Counted from the first letter of the stretch, positions 8,084-19,335 are shown. The stretch is 64,000 nt of DNA from Deltaproteobacteria bacterium (GCA_021847245.1 JAJZUC010000006.1:1-64000), one strand, 5' to 3'. Translations and numbers: made by a program. The notes: generated by a model not told the origin, from the sequence alone.

Positions 8084-10149
8084 GATATTAACATCCCCAC
8101 CACCATATCTATCGCCTTGATCCCGACGAACGGTGCGATCATCCCTCCTACCCCGTAGATGAGGAGGTTGTGGATCAGGAGCTTTTCGGCCGGCATGGGG
8201 CGAAATTTTGTCCCCTTGAGGGCCAGCGGCACGAGGCACGGGATGATGACCGCGTTGAAGATGACCGCCGACAGGATCGCGGAGAGTGGCGTCGCCAGGT
8301 GCATGATGTTCAGCACGTTCAGCTGCGGGTAGATGGAAAGCATCATGGCAGGGATGATGGCGAAGTACTTGGCCACATCGTTGGAGATGCTGAAGGTGGT
8401 CAGGTTGCCGCGGGTCATCAGGATCTGCTTTCCCACCTCGACGATGTCGAGAAGCTTGGTCGGGTTGCTGTCCAGGTCGATGATGTTGGCCGCCTCCCGG
8501 GCCGGCTGGGTGCCGGTGTTCATCGCCACCGCCACGTCCGCCTGGGCCAGGGCCGGGGCATCGTTGGTGCCGTCGCCGGTCATCGCCACCATGAAGCCGG
8601 CCTCCTGGTTCTCCTTGATCAGCCTGAGCTTGTCCTCCGGCTTGGCCTGGGCCAGGAAGTCGTCCACCTGGGCCTCGGCGGCTATTGCCGCGGCAGTGAG
8701 GGGGTTGTCACCGGTGATCATCACCGTCTTGATCCCCATGCTCCGCAGCTGCTGGAAACGCTCCTGAATCCCCCCCTTGATGATGTCTTTCAGGTTGATG
8801 ACTCCGAGGATCCCGGCGTCGCAGCTGACCACCAGCGGGGTCGCCCCGGCCCGGGCGATCTTGTCGACAATGTTTGCCAGGTTGCTCGGGATGGCTTTCG
8901 CCCCGAGCTCCTTGACGAAGGCGACCGTCGAATCGGCGGCCCCCTTGCGGTACTGCCTACCGCCGGTATTGAGGCCGGAGAGGCGGGTATCGGCGCTGAA
9001 GGGGATGTTCTCAACGTCGGCCGGAAGCTGTTGCTGCAGGCCGTATTTGCTCTTAGCCAGGACCACGATGCTACGTCCTTCCGGGGTTTCATCGGTAAGA
9101 GACGCCATGAGGGCGGCCTCCGCCAGCTCAAGTTCGCTGTGTCCCCCCACGGGAACGAACTCCACCGCCTCACGGTTCCCCAGGGTGATGGTCCCTGTCT
9201 TGTCCAGAAGCAGCACGTTCACGTCGCCGGCCGCCTCGATGGCGCGGCCGGAGAGCGCGATGACGTTCTTCTGGAAGAGCCGGTCCATCCCGGCGATGCC
9301 GATGGCGGGGAGGAGCGCGGCGATGGTGGTGGGCGCCAGGCAGACGAAGAGCGCCACCAGAACCGTCAGCGACACCGGGGTTCCCCGGCCGGCGGCCTTC
9401 ACGCTGTAGATGGATAGGGGACTCACATTGGCGCAGACCAGGAGAAACACCAGGGTGAGGGCGATGAGGAGTATCTCCAGGGCGATCTCGTTGGGGGTCT
9501 TGCGCCGCTTGGCTCCCTCGATGAGGGAAATCATCCGGTCGAGGAAGGTCTCTCCCGGGTTGGCGGTGATCCTGACGATGATCGAGTTGGCGATTACCGT
9601 GGTGCCACCGGTGACGGCGCTCCGGTCCCCCCCCGACTCGCGCACCACCGGGGCGGACTCGCCGGTGACCGCCGCCTCGTTCACCAGGGCCGCTCCGGCA
9701 ACCACGTCGCCGTCGCCGGCGATCATGTCGTGCGCCTCCACGAGGATGTAGTCATCCTTGCGCAGCGCCGTGGCAGGGACCGTCTCGAAGGGGGCGCCGA
9801 ACTCCGGTTTCTTGAGTCGCTTGGCCGTCACGTCGGTGCGGGTCTTGCGCAGGGAGGCGGCGCGTGCCTTCCCCCGTCCCTCGGCCAGGGCCTCGGAGAA
9901 ATTGGCGAAGATGACCGTCAGCCAGAGCCAGGCGGAGACGAGACCGGTAAACCAGGCCGGCTCCCGGTTTGCGCCGGCAAGGGAGAGGGCGAAGGTCACA
10001 AGGGTGATGGCGCTTGCGATCTCCACCGCAAACATGACCGGGTTGCGCCAGAGCACGCGGGGGTCGAGCTTCTTGAACGATTCCACCAGGGCGGGACGCA
10101 TGATCCGCGGGTCGAAGATGGAGATCGGTTCGGGGGCGTGTTTGGACAT
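8080..10149 (-). CDS. kdpB: K+-transporting P-type ATPase subunit B
   Basis: [29 protein letters not shown]; start taken at [17 protein letters not shown] (10149), not the longer ORF. Confidence 0.97.
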   Translation of the reverse strand: MSKHAPEPISIFDPRIMRPALVESFKKLDPRVLWRNPVMFAVEIASAITLVTFALSLAGANREPAWFTGLVSAWLWLTVIFANFSEALAEGRGKARAASLRKTRTDVTAKRLKKPEFGAPFETVPATALRKDDYILVEAHDMIAGDGDVVAGAALVNEAAVTGESAPVVRESGGDRSAVTGGTTVIANSIIVRITANPGETFLDRMISLIEGAKRRKTPNEIALEILLIALTLVFLLVCANVSPLSIYSVKAAGRGTPVSLTVLVALFVCLAPTTIAALLPAIGIAGMDRLFQKNVIALSGRAIEAAGDVNVLLLDKTGTITLGNREAVEFVPVGGHSELELAEAALMASLTDETPEGRSIVVLAKSKYGLQQQLPADVENIPFSADTRLSGLNTGGRQYRKGAADSTVAFVKELGAKAIPSNLANIVDKIARAGATPLVVSCDAGILGVINLKDIIKGGIQERFQQLRSMGIKTVMITGDNPLTAAAIAAEAQVDDFLAQAKPEDKLRLIKENQEAGFMVAMTGDGTNDAPALAQADVAVAMNTGTQPAREAANIIDLDSNPTKLLDIVEVGKQILMTRGNLTTFSISNDVAKYFAIIPAMMLSIYPQLNVLNIMHLATPLSAILSAVIFNAVIIPCLVPLALKGTKFRPMPAEKLLIHNLLIYGVGGMIAPFVGIKAIDMVVGMLIS

Positions 10150-10177
10150 TATTGTGTACTCCGTCGTTTTTTTCTTC

Positions 10178-10207
10178 CGTAGGGGCAATTCATGAATTGC
10201 CCCTACG
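10178..10207. repeat. Perfect 30-nt palindrome (REP-like) at the kdpA/kdpB junction
   Basis: CGTAGGGGCAATTCA/TGAATTGCCCCTACG, fully self-complementary; overlaps the kdpA stop codon (10203-10205). Confidence 0.9.
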
Positions 10208-11990
10208 CGGCCATCATCAGCTGTTCCACGATCGGCCCGAGCGAGAGCGCCGGGAAGAAGGTAAGCGCTCCCACGATCAGGATGACCAGGGCGAGCCAGA
10301 GGGCGAACGGCACCTTGTCGGTGGGGAGGGTCCCGAGGCTCGGGGGGACGTACTTCTTCTCCGCCAGTGACCCCGCCATGGCGAGCGACGCAAGAATCGG
10401 GGCGAAGCGGCCGACGAACATGCAGACCGCGCCGGTCAGGTTGTAGAAGAGGGTGTTGCCGTTCAGTCCCGCGAAGGCGCTCCCGTTGTTGTTGGACATG
10501 GAGGCGAAGGCGTAGAGCACCTCGGTAAGGCCGTGGGCGCCCGGGTTGTTCATGGAGGCGACCGCCGACGGCACAATCATCGCTATCCCTGAGAAGATGA
10601 GCACCAGGATGCCGGAGGCGAGGACCGTAACGATCGACATCCACATCTCCCGCACCTCGATCTTCTTCCCGAGGAATTCGGGGGTCCGGCCGATCATCAG
10701 CCCCGCCACGAAGACCGCGATCACCACGAAGGCGAGCATCGTGTAGAGCCCGGTGCCGACCCCGCCGAAGACCACCTCGGAAAGGAGAATCAGGGAGAGC
10801 GGCATCATCCCGCCGAGGGGAGTGAGGGAGTCGTGCATGGTGTTGACGGCGCCGCAGGAGGTGCCGGTGGTGGAGACGGTAAAGAGCGAGCTCCCGGCCA
10901 GGCCGAAACGGGTCTCCTTACCCTCCATGTTGATCCCGTGCACGCCGAGCTTCGCCACCAGCGGGTTGCCGCCCGTCTCGGCCCAGTAGAGGACACCCAT
11001 CGAGAAGACGAGGATGGCGAGCATGACCGCCAGCAGCGCCCACCCCTGCCGGGAGTTTCCCGCCATCCGGCCGAAGGTCTGGGTGAGGGCGCCGGAAATG
11101 AGGAGGATCAGAAAGATCTCCGCCATGTTGGAGAGGGGCGTCGGGTTCTCGAAGGGGTGCGAAGAGTTGGCGTTGAAAAAGCCGCCGCCGTTGGTCCCGA
11201 GCTCCTTGATCGCCTCCTGGGAGGCGACCGGCCCCATGGGGATGGTGGCCTCTTTGACCTTCACGTGCTCTGTGACCGGGTTTCCTTTTGCATCCTTCAC
11301 CGGGTTCCCCTTGTCGTCCAGCTTCGGCTTGTCGTAGCTGGTCTCCTGCACGAGCGGTACGGTCTTGTACGCGCTGAAGTTCTGGATCACCCCCTGGGAG
11401 ACCAGGAAGATGGCAAAGACAAGCGACAGCGGCAGGAGGATGTAGAGGGTGCTCCGCGTCAGGTCCACCCAGAAGTTGCCGACTGCCGCGGTCCTGCGCC
11501 GCACGAAGCCGCGGATGAGCGCGATGGCGACCGTCATCCCGGTGGCGGCGGAGACGAAGTTGTGCACCGCGAAGCCGAACATCTGGGTGAAGTAGCTGGC
11601 CGCCGATTCGCCTGAGTAGTTCTGCCAGTTGGTGTTGGTCATGAAGCTTACGGCGGTGTTGAGGGCCAGGTGCCAGGAGAAGGCCGGGAGTCGCTGGGGG
11701 TTGAGGGGGAGGACTCCCTGGAGGAGCAGGATGGCGAAGAGGGCGGCGCCACCCAGCAGGTTGAAGAGAAGAAGCCCGACGGCGTATCTCTTCCAGTCCA
11801 TCTCCTCCTCCCCGTTGACCCCGCAAAGCCGGTAGAGAAGGTGCTCGCAGGGGAGGAGCACGGGGGACAGGAAAGTCCGCTCCCCCTGATAGACCTTCGC
11901 CATGTAGGTCCCGAACGGCTTGACGGCGGCGAGCAGGACGACAAAAATAATGATTGTTTCCGCCCATTCATAGAGGGTCATGATTTCCAT
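10203..11990 (-). CDS. kdpA: K+-transporting ATPase subunit A
   Basis: [35 protein letters not shown]. Confidence 0.97.
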   Translation of the reverse strand: MEIMTLYEWAETIIIFVVLLAAVKPFGTYMAKVYQGERTFLSPVLLPCEHLLYRLCGVNGEEEMDWKRYAVGLLLFNLLGGAALFAILLLQGVLPLNPQRLPAFSWHLALNTAVSFMTNTNWQNYSGESAASYFTQMFGFAVHNFVSAATGMTVAIALIRGFVRRRTAAVGNFWVDLTRSTLYILLPLSLVFAIFLVSQGVIQNFSAYKTVPLVQETSYDKPKLDDKGNPVKDAKGNPVTEHVKVKEATIPMGPVASQEAIKELGTNGGGFFNANSSHPFENPTPLSNMAEIFLILLISGALTQTFGRMAGNSRQGWALLAVMLAILVFSMGVLYWAETGGNPLVAKLGVHGINMEGKETRFGLAGSSLFTVSTTGTSCGAVNTMHDSLTPLGGMMPLSLILLSEVVFGGVGTGLYTMLAFVVIAVFVAGLMIGRTPEFLGKKIEVREMWMSIVTVLASGILVLIFSGIAMIVPSAVASMNNPGAHGLTEVLYAFASMSNNNGSAFAGLNGNTLFYNLTGAVCMFVGRFAPILASLAMAGSLAEKKYVPPSLGTLPTDKVPFALWLALVILIVGALTFFPALSLGPIVEQLMMAA

Positions 11991-12040
11991 CTCCCGTTGA
12001 TATGATCAGTTTCAAAGTATACTGCAACTCATCCCCACCA

Positions 12041-12271
12041 TCACTTCTGCCCGCCGTTGTGCCTGCAGGGTCGTGGCTGAACCGCCCAGCGCAGTTCGGC
12101 AACGTTGAAGACCGATATTTGACCATGTACAACCTCTGGGGGAGGTATCGTGGTTGCGTCGGGAGGCATTTCAAATTCGCCCCGTTTCATCGACGCCTCA
12201 TCGGTAAAGTCTTCTCCCAGATAGAAACCGGTTTCAGGCTGAAAGCGATAAATCTTCATGATAATCCCCAC
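12041..12271 (-). CDS. Small protein resembling the N-terminal part of phage tail-fiber assembly-type proteins; possibly a decayed remnant
   Basis: MKIYRFQPETGFYLGEDFTDEASMKRGEFEMPPDATTIPPPEV; C-terminus looks frameshifted. Confidence 0.4.
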   Translation of the reverse strand: MGIIMKIYRFQPETGFYLGEDFTDEASMKRGEFEMPPDATTIPPPEVVHGQISVFNVAELRWAVQPRPCRHNGGQK

Positions 12272-12471
12272 GGATGCATCTGGAGTGATCCTTCACGATG
12301 GTCACTCTAGATCATTCCGCATAAAGGAGGGTTCAAGATGCCCGGGAAACATGTCAATAGCGCGTCAAGATTCCTTTTGGGGGGGAAATCTCGGCCGGGA
12401 TATCGGCCTTACGCGCCGACCTACGGGATGAGAGGAAAGTGTGATTGGGGAAGGGGGACGGGATAGGCAAA

Positions 12472-13557
12472 TCAAGAGATATGTTGGGTGCTCTGGCGAT
12501 GGAGCTCCGCCCGGACCCGGGGGAGGCTGTCGGGGTAGTTCTCCTGAAGAAACGCCACGAGCTTTTCCCGCACCTCGCAGCGGAGATCCCACGCCGTCGA
12601 GGAATCGGCTGCGCTCATCAGGGCGCGCAGTTCCATGGTCTGTTCGCTCACCTTCGTTACCTGCAGCCCCCACGCCCGGCGGTCCCATTTGTCGGAGCCG
12701 GCCAGGATGCCGTGCAGCTCCCGGCGTATCTCTTCGACAGGGACCGTGTAGTCGGTGTAGAGAAAGACGGTCCCCAGAAGGTTGGCGGAGGTTCTCGTCC
12801 AGTTCTGGAACGGTTTTTCGAGAAAATAGGTGACCGGGACGACCAGGCGCCGCAGGTCCCAGATCCGGACCACCACGTAGGTCAGGGTGATCTCCTCGAC
12901 ATTTCCCCATTCCCCTTCCACGATTACCACATCGCCTATCCGGATCGGCTGGGTGACGGCAATTTGCAGGCCGGCCAGCAGCGTGGCAATGCTGCGCTGG
13001 GCGGCGAAGCCGACGATGATGCCGGCGATTCCGGCCGACGCCAGGATGCTCATCCCGACCTGACGGATCTTCTGGAACGTCATCAGCATGGTCGCCACGG
13101 CGAAGATGATGACGATCACCACGACGATCTTGACGATAACCGTGAGCTGGGTATAGACGGCCCGTGCCTTGAGGTTGTCCTTCGCCTCGAAGTCGTAGCC
13201 GCTCAGGATGATGTCGCGGACGGCAATGGTGCCGTTGATGAAGAGCCAGCTGGTGAGGGCAATGAAGAAAATGCTGAAGAGGTGCTGCAGCAGTTCGCGG
13301 ATTTCGGCGGGAAATGCCAGGGACGGCTCCACCAACATCAGGACGAGCAACGGGACGAGAACGCGACCCGGACCCCGGAGCCGGGAGAGGAGGATTTCGC
13401 CCCGTCTGGTTTCCGCACGGGCAACAAAGCGGGCAAGGAGTTTCCAGGTGAGGCGGTAGAGCAGAAGCCCCGCCAGAAGCGCGGCAAAAGCGGCGACGGC
13501 CGAGAGGACGATCTTGTCCCACTGCGGCATGTTGAGCCAGGAAATGATCCGTCCCAT
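12472..13557 (-). CDS. MscS-family mechanosensitive channel
   Basis: Multiple TM segments; GIAGIIVGFAAQRSIATLLAGLQIAVTQPIRIGDVVIVEGEWGNVEEITLTYV. Confidence 0.9.
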   Translation of the reverse strand: MGRIISWLNMPQWDKIVLSAVAAFAALLAGLLLYRLTWKLLARFVARAETRRGEILLSRLRGPGRVLVPLLVLMLVEPSLAFPAEIRELLQHLFSIFFIALTSWLFINGTIAVRDIILSGYDFEAKDNLKARAVYTQLTVIVKIVVVIVIIFAVATMLMTFQKIRQVGMSILASAGIAGIIVGFAAQRSIATLLAGLQIAVTQPIRIGDVVIVEGEWGNVEEITLTYVVVRIWDLRRLVVPVTYFLEKPFQNWTRTSANLLGTVFLYTDYTVPVEEIRRELHGILAGSDKWDRRAWGLQVTKVSEQTMELRALMSAADSSTAWDLRCEVREKLVAFLQENYPDSLPRVRAELHRQSTQHIS

Positions 13558-13697
13558 GCTTCCGCTCCACAGTGACCTTTACTGAGGGGTCTTTCGTCCC
13601 GGGTTTGCCGTTGCTCCTCTGTAGGTTATGGCCGGCTTTCACAGTGACAAGTGTAAAGACCCCCTCCCCCTTGTCAACCGGGCCGAGCCCCTCTTCA

Positions 13698-14705
13698 TTA
13701 ACCGCCCGGAGCCGTTGCGACAATGACGCCGGCGCCGTTGGGAAGGTCCAGGGGGAGGCGCCGGGCGTTCTCGAAGCCGGCCCGCTCCAGCATGGCCACC
13801 AGTTCCCCCTCGGAATAGGAGCGTCCGGCCTCGGTGCCGACGAGCATGTTCAGCGAGAAGAGCGCCGGGAAGAGGGGGCCGTTCTTCGCGTCGTCGAGGA
13901 TGAACTCCTGCACCAGAATCATCCCGCCGGGCTCCAGGACTGCCGCCGTCTTGGCCAAAATCACCGCGCACTGCTGCGGCCCTTCGGCATGGAGGATCTG
14001 GGAAAGCCAGGCCACGTCGTAGCGTCCCTCGATATCGCCCGTGATGAAATCGCCGTCCCGGAACTCGATCCGGTCGGCGAGGCCGAACCGGACGATGGTC
14101 TTTTCGGCGAAGGGACGGGTGGAGGGAAGGTCGTAGACCACGGCGGTGAGGTCGGGGTTGTGCCGGCAGAAGTGGATGGCGTAGGTGCCGGGACCGCCTC
14201 CCAGATCGAGGAGACGGCGCCGTCCGGAGAGATCGATGCGGGGAACGATGCGGGGAGCCACCAGCATGGCCAGGTTGAACATCCCCATCTCGAAACTCTC
14301 CCGCGCCGCCGCATCGTCCGTATGGGAGACCTGTCCCCGGACCGGACGGCCGCCTTGCACCGCTTCGTCGAGACGGTTCCAGCCCGCCATCAGATTGTGA
14401 TGGTGGAGGATGATGTAGCCGAGATACTCCGGCGAGGAGCGGGCGAGGAACCGGGCCGCAAACGGGGTGGCGCCGTAGCGCTCCCCATCCTTCTCCAAAA
14501 GTCCCATGGCCGTCAGGGCGTTCAGAAGCATGGCGAGGCCGCGGTCAGGATACGCAAGCCGTGCCGCCAGTGCCGAGGCGCTGAGTGTCTCTTCCGCCAG
14601 GGGGGTAAAGAGGTCGAGCTTCACGCCGGCATGCAGGGCGCAGGTGCTCCAGTAGCCGCCCGAAAGCTGGAGCAGGTCGGCAGGGGTCCGTTCGTTCTTT
14701 TCCAT
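13698..14705 (-). CDS. SAM-dependent O-methyltransferase (acetylserotonin/hydroxyneurosporene type)
   Basis: LLDLGGGPGTYAIHFCRHNPDLTAVVYDLP, QILHAEGPQQCAVILAKTAAVLEPGG; start at MEKNERTPADLL. Confidence 0.85.
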   Translation of the reverse strand: MEKNERTPADLLQLSGGYWSTCALHAGVKLDLFTPLAEETLSASALAARLAYPDRGLAMLLNALTAMGLLEKDGERYGATPFAARFLARSSPEYLGYIILHHHNLMAGWNRLDEAVQGGRPVRGQVSHTDDAAARESFEMGMFNLAMLVAPRIVPRIDLSGRRRLLDLGGGPGTYAIHFCRHNPDLTAVVYDLPSTRPFAEKTIVRFGLADRIEFRDGDFITGDIEGRYDVAWLSQILHAEGPQQCAVILAKTAAVLEPGGMILVQEFILDDAKNGPLFPALFSLNMLVGTEAGRSYSEGELVAMLERAGFENARRLPLDLPNGAGVIVATAPGG

Positions 14706-14894
14706 GTGGTGCCTCCTCGATGATGGTTTTTGATCAGTTCTACCAGAACCGGGGGGAGCATGCCACCGATTTGCCGCGGAAAATCCCGGCCCCTGCGGAT
14801 GCGCGGGGTAGAGGTGCGGCCAGGCTTGCAAGAGGCTCAACACGTCGTAGAATTGATCATTGTCGGTTTCTCATGACGACCAGGGAGGGACGGC

Positions 14895-16193
14895 ATGCAC
14901 GAGCGGGTCATGGATGCGGGGACGCATGGGCGAAATGTCGCCATGGAACTTCTCGAAGCGACGATGGGGAGCGTGCGGACGCCTTTTGCAGTCCGCCTCT
15001 GGGACGGCACCGTCTGGAGTCCCACCCCCCACACCGAGCCCCGCTTCACCCTCGTTCTGCATCACCCCGCCTCCCTGCGCCGCATGTTTCTCCCCTTGAA
15101 CCAGATCTCCCTGGGGAGCGCCTATGTTTACGGCGATTTCGACATCGAAGGGGACAGGGTGGCGGCGTTCGCTCTTGCCGACGCGCTCCTCGACCGCACC
15201 TGGCGTTGGCGGGAGCGTCTCGCCCTCGGGCGCCTGCTGCTGCAACTGCCGGGACCGGGCCGGCACGAGGGGAGGGGGGCCATGCTCACCGGTCCGCTCC
15301 ACTCCCGGGTACGGGACCGCCAGGCGATCAGCTTCCATTACGACATTTCCAACGACTTTTACCGGCTCTGGCTCGACCGGCGGATGGTCTATTCCTGTGC
15401 CTACTTCGCCGACGAGAGCGAAGATCTCGATACGGCCCAGGAGCGGAAGATCGACTACACCTGCCGCAAGCTCCTGCTACAGCCCGGCGAGCGGCTCCTC
15501 GACATCGGCTGCGGGTGGGGAGCGCTGATCATGCACGCAGCCCGGCGCTACGGCGCGGATGCAACGGGTATCACACTCAGTGCGGCCCAGGCGACCCTGG
15601 CCACCGAGCGGATCGCCGGGGAGCGCCTTTCCGGTCGCTGCCGGGTAGAGGTCAGGGACTACCGCGAGATGGAGGAAACCGGGACGTTCGACAAGGTGGT
15701 CAGCATCGGCATGGTGGAGCATGTGGGGCGCCGGCGTCTGGAGGAATACTTTGCCCGGGCCTGGCGGCTCCTGCGACCGGGGGGGATCTTTCTCAACCAC
15801 GGCATCGCCGAAAGCCTCACCAACCCTCCAACCCGGGGGCCTTCGTTCATCGAGCGCTACGTCTTCCCGGACGGCGAGCTCGTCCCGATAAGCGAGACCG
15901 TCCAGGCTGCCGAGGCGGCAGGGTTCGAGGTGCGGGACCTGGAGAGCCTGCGCGAGCACTATGCCCTGACCCTGCGGCATTGGGTGGGGCGGCTCGATGC
16001 CGCCTGGGAGGAGGCCCGCCGTTGCATAGACGAGGTCACCTGCCGCATCTGGCGCCTCTACATGGCGGGTTCGGCCCACGGCTTCGCCACCGGGCGTCTG
16101 AACCTCTACCAGTTGCTCCTCGTCAAGCCCGACCGGGGGGAGAGCCGTTTTCCCCTGACCCGCAGCCATCTCTATCCGGGAGGTAGACCGTGA
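14895..16193 (+). CDS. cfa: Cyclopropane-fatty-acyl-phospholipid synthase family protein
   Basis: SFHYDISNDFYRLWLD, LLDIGCGWGALIMHAARRYGADATGITLS, VEHVG. Confidence 0.9.
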   Translation: MHERVMDAGTHGRNVAMELLEATMGSVRTPFAVRLWDGTVWSPTPHTEPRFTLVLHHPASLRRMFLPLNQISLGSAYVYGDFDIEGDRVAAFALADALLDRTWRWRERLALGRLLLQLPGPGRHEGRGAMLTGPLHSRVRDRQAISFHYDISNDFYRLWLDRRMVYSCAYFADESEDLDTAQERKIDYTCRKLLLQPGERLLDIGCGWGALIMHAARRYGADATGITLSAAQATLATERIAGERLSGRCRVEVRDYREMEETGTFDKVVSIGMVEHVGRRRLEEYFARAWRLLRPGGIFLNHGIAESLTNPPTRGPSFIERYVFPDGELVPISETVQAAEAAGFEVRDLESLREHYALTLRHWVGRLDAAWEEARRCIDEVTCRIWRLYMAGSAHGFATGRLNLYQLLLVKPDRGESRFPLTRSHLYPGGRP

Positions 16194-16244
16194 CGTGAAT
16201 TCGGTCGTTTTCCTTGCATGAACAAGGCGGAAAGGAGTGGACCA

Positions 16245-17675
16245 ATGAAGGGATTCGTGTTGAATCGGTTTGCAAGGGTACTGCTGCTGACGTTTGCGCT
16301 CGTCGTTGCCGGCGTCAGCCAGGGGGGGTGCGAGAACAGGCCGAAGACGGAGGTTGTCGGCTTCCCGCCGTCGTTTGCCGATCTTGCCGAGAAGGTGAAA
16401 CCGGCGGTGGTGAACATCAGCACCACCAAGATGGTCAAGGTCCCCGGCAATCCGTTCCGGCAATTTTTCGGCCACGACGACCAGGGACCCTTTGGCGATT
16501 TCTTCCGGCACTATTTCAACGACGTCCCCGACCGGGAGATGAAGCAGCAGAGCCTCGGCTCCGGCTTCATCATCGACCGGGACGGCTACATCGTCACCAA
16601 CAACCACGTCGTGGACGAGGCCCAGGAGATCAAGGTCAAGCTTTCCGATGGCCGCGAGATGAAGGCGAAGGTCATCGGCCGGGACTCCAAGACCGATCTG
16701 GCGCTCATCAAGATTTCCTCCCCCTTCGAGAATCTTCCGGTATTGAAACTGGGGGACTCGGACAGCATGCGGGTGGGTGATTGGGTGATGGCGGTAGGCA
16801 ATCCGTTCGGCCTCGCCCAGACCGTTACCCAGGGTATCATCAGCGCCACCGGCAGGGTGATCGGCTCCGGCCCCTACGACGACTTCCTCCAGACCGACGC
16901 CCCCATCAACCCCGGCAACAGCGGCGGACCGCTGGTCAACCTGAAGGGGGAGGTGGTCGGGATCAACACCGCCATCGTCCCGGGCGGCCAGGGGCTCGGT
17001 TTCGCCATCCCGAGCAATCTGGCGAAGACGGTCGTTGCGCAGATCAGGGAGCATGGAAAGGTCGTGCGGGGGTGGCTGGGGGTCACTATCCAGAGCGTCA
17101 CCCCCGAGTTGGCGAAATCCTTTGGGCTCAAGGAGGCGAAGGGTGCCCTGGTGAGCGATGTGGCGGCAGGGGGGCCCGCCGAGGCGGCAGGTGTCAAGCA
17201 GGGGGACGTCATCGTCCGGTTCAACGGCAAAAGTGTCGACACTTCCACAGCGCTGCCGCGGATGGTGGCGGAAACCCCCGTCGGGAGCTCCGTGCCGCTG
17301 ACGGTGATGCGGGGGGGCAAGGAGGTTACGCTCACCGTCAGGATTGCCGAGCTGACCGAGGAGAAACTGGCTGCCCAGAGCGGCGGGACCGAGCAGACCC
17401 TCGGGATGAAGGTCGGCGAGCTCACTCCCCGCCTGCGCGAGATGTTCGGCATCAGGGCGAAATCCGGCGTTGTCGTCCTGAACGTGGAGCAGGGGAGTGT
17501 TGCCGAGGAAGCGGGGATCGAGCCGGGCGACGTCATCGTGGAGGTAAACCGGAAGAGGGTGAAGGGGATCGCTGAGTATCGCAAGGCGATGGCCGAGGCA
17601 AAGAAGGGGGCGCCGATTCTCTTCCTGATCAACAGGAAAGGCCAGGGGCTCTTTGTCACCATCGAGCAGGAATAA
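16245..17675 (+). CDS. DegP/HtrA-type periplasmic serine protease with two PDZ domains
   Basis: VTNNHVV, GNSGGPLVN, two PDZ regions; RBS AAGGAG before 16245. Confidence 0.93.
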   Translation: MKGFVLNRFARVLLLTFALVVAGVSQGGCENRPKTEVVGFPPSFADLAEKVKPAVVNISTTKMVKVPGNPFRQFFGHDDQGPFGDFFRHYFNDVPDREMKQQSLGSGFIIDRDGYIVTNNHVVDEAQEIKVKLSDGREMKAKVIGRDSKTDLALIKISSPFENLPVLKLGDSDSMRVGDWVMAVGNPFGLAQTVTQGIISATGRVIGSGPYDDFLQTDAPINPGNSGGPLVNLKGEVVGINTAIVPGGQGLGFAIPSNLAKTVVAQIREHGKVVRGWLGVTIQSVTPELAKSFGLKEAKGALVSDVAAGGPAEAAGVKQGDVIVRFNGKSVDTSTALPRMVAETPVGSSVPLTVMRGGKEVTLTVRIAELTEEKLAAQSGGTEQTLGMKVGELTPRLREMFGIRAKSGVVVLNVEQGSVAEEAGIEPGDVIVEVNRKRVKGIAEYRKAMAEAKKGAPILFLINRKGQGLFVTIEQE

Positions 17676-17744
17676 CCGGAAAGTTTTCAGACGCGCCGCA
17701 CGGCGGAAGCTGACCGACGCGCCGCAGTAACCGGGGAGGTCGTA

Positions 17745-18992
17745 ATGAATCGCTTGACCGTTGTATTGCTGACAGCCGCCGCGATGATTTCCATTCTCGG
17801 AACTCCGGCATCCGGAGCCCGGGGCCGGGTCGCTGCCGGCCTCTACCGGGAAATTCCCCCGACCGTCGAGTCGACCGTCATCCAGACCGCCGTTCTGGCA
17901 CTGGGCGACATTGCCGAGGCCCGGAAGGAGCTGCGGGAGGGGAGGTCCGACGAAGCGCTCCGGAAGGTGGAAGAGGCCCGCACCCTTGCCCGCAGCGTCG
18001 GCACCGACCTGACCACCGGCGTGGTGCGGGAGCAGATCCGGATTGCCCGGGAACATGCCGGGTACGATCCGCCGCAGCGGGTTCTCAAGGATCTCGGGCC
18101 GGTGTACGATTCGTTGAACGAGATCGAGGTGTACATCCCCGTCGACAAGGCGCGCAGGCATGTCGACCGGGCTGCAGAGTTCCTGAAGGCCGGCCGGAAG
18201 GACGATGCGGCCCGCGAGCTCGGCTCTGCCGAGAAGGCATTGCCGGTCTTCACCCTGCCGATGGTGTCGGTCGATGCGTCTCTGGAGAGGGCGCTGAGTG
18301 CCATCGGGAAAAAGGAACTCGATGCGGCGGACGCCCTCCTCCGGAAGGCGGAGTCGACCCTTCAGGCCGGGATCGCGTCCCGGCGCTCCCCCATCGGCCA
18401 GGCTCAGGCAAGCATCATGCGGGCACGGTTCCTGTTCGTAAACGGTGACTATGCCGATGCCCGGCGCGCCCTCAACCAGGCCCGCACCTTCCTTGACGCC
18501 GCTGCCGCCCGGGGGAGTGCCGTGACGAAGAGCGAGGCGCCCCGGCTCTCCCAGGAGGTGGAGGCGCTGGAGAGGAGGATCGAGAAGGAACGGGAGAAGT
18601 CCGAATCGTCGCTCAGGGCCATTGGCGAGGAGGTGGCGGCGCTCGCGGAGAGGGCCGCCGCCGATCTCGCCTACCACTGGGACGAGACCGAGACGACCCT
18701 GCGGATCGACGACATGCTGCTCGACGCGAGACTCCATCTTGCCTACGCCGAAACGTTCCAGCTGACGACCGGCGAGCCGCTCAAGGCGAAGCGGGAGCTC
18801 GACCTCGCCCGCGAGTTCATCGGCAGGGCGATGAAGAGCCTCCTGGCGGATTCCGCGGATCGCGCCGCCCTCCAGTGGGCGGACCGGGAGATCGTCTACC
18901 TCGGGGAGCATATCGACCAGACGGGCCCTGCGATCGAGGAGCGTTACGACGCGCTCAGGAGCCGGATCAACGGGCTGCTCACCCCGCTGTAA
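17745..18992 (+). CDS. Secreted YfdX-family-like protein
   Basis: Signal peptide plus Ala/Leu-rich helical repeats and IYIPVDKARRHVDRAAEFL-type YfdX pattern. Confidence 0.6.
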   Translation: MNRLTVVLLTAAAMISILGTPASGARGRVAAGLYREIPPTVESTVIQTAVLALGDIAEARKELREGRSDEALRKVEEARTLARSVGTDLTTGVVREQIRIAREHAGYDPPQRVLKDLGPVYDSLNEIEVYIPVDKARRHVDRAAEFLKAGRKDDAARELGSAEKALPVFTLPMVSVDASLERALSAIGKKELDAADALLRKAESTLQAGIASRRSPIGQAQASIMRARFLFVNGDYADARRALNQARTFLDAAAARGSAVTKSEAPRLSQEVEALERRIEKEREKSESSLRAIGEEVAALAERAAADLAYHWDETETTLRIDDMLLDARLHLAYAETFQLTTGEPLKAKRELDLAREFIGRAMKSLLADSADRAALQWADREIVYLGEHIDQTGPAIEERYDALRSRINGLLTPL

Positions 18993-19084
18993 CGGCCGGA
19001 GAAAAAAATCTAAAGTTTCCGGCTACCTTGCCGATACCGTAGATACGTAATACGGATTTCGTCTATCGTCTCGCGAGGTAGCCC

Positions 19085-19252
19085 GTGGAAGAGGCAGTAT
19101 ACAAATTTTCGTTTCTCTCCCTGGCCCAGGTCCATTCCTTTGCCATGGAGGGGCCGGTCTCCATCGTCTTCGGGCCCGACCTGATGTACTGGGTCGTCTC
19201 CGCCCGCATCGCAGAGGAACTCCGGCGGCGCGGTTTCGAGTTTTGCCAGTAG
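19085..19252 (+). CDS. Small hypothetical protein (55 aa), GTG start
   Basis: Reads MEEAVYKFSFLSLAQVHSFAMEGPVSIVFGPDLMYWVVSARIAEELRRRGFEFCQ*; absent from ORF track because below 60 aa. Confidence 0.4.
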   Translation: MEEAVYKFSFLSLAQVHSFAMEGPVSIVFGPDLMYWVVSARIAEELRRRGFEFCQ

Positions 19253-19335
19253 ACGGACCCGTTTACCCGTTGACTTGCCAGAGCCTTTGGCAGTAAAATC
19301 CGGCTTCGGAAACGTGGCCGGAGTTGATACACCAG

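Noticed and set aside
10150-10644. N-terminal extension of the kdpB ORF (854 aa version)
   Set aside because: Overlaps kdpA out of frame; KdpB proper begins at [17 protein letters not shown] (10149).
11991-12040. Possible kdpF upstream of kdpA
   Set aside because: No short hydrophobic ORF with a plausible start was found in the expected position.
15477-18911. 1144-aa minus-strand ORF across cfa/degP/yfdX-like genes
   Set aside because: Spans several genuine plus-strand genes and intergenic gaps with no recognisable domain; shadow ORF.
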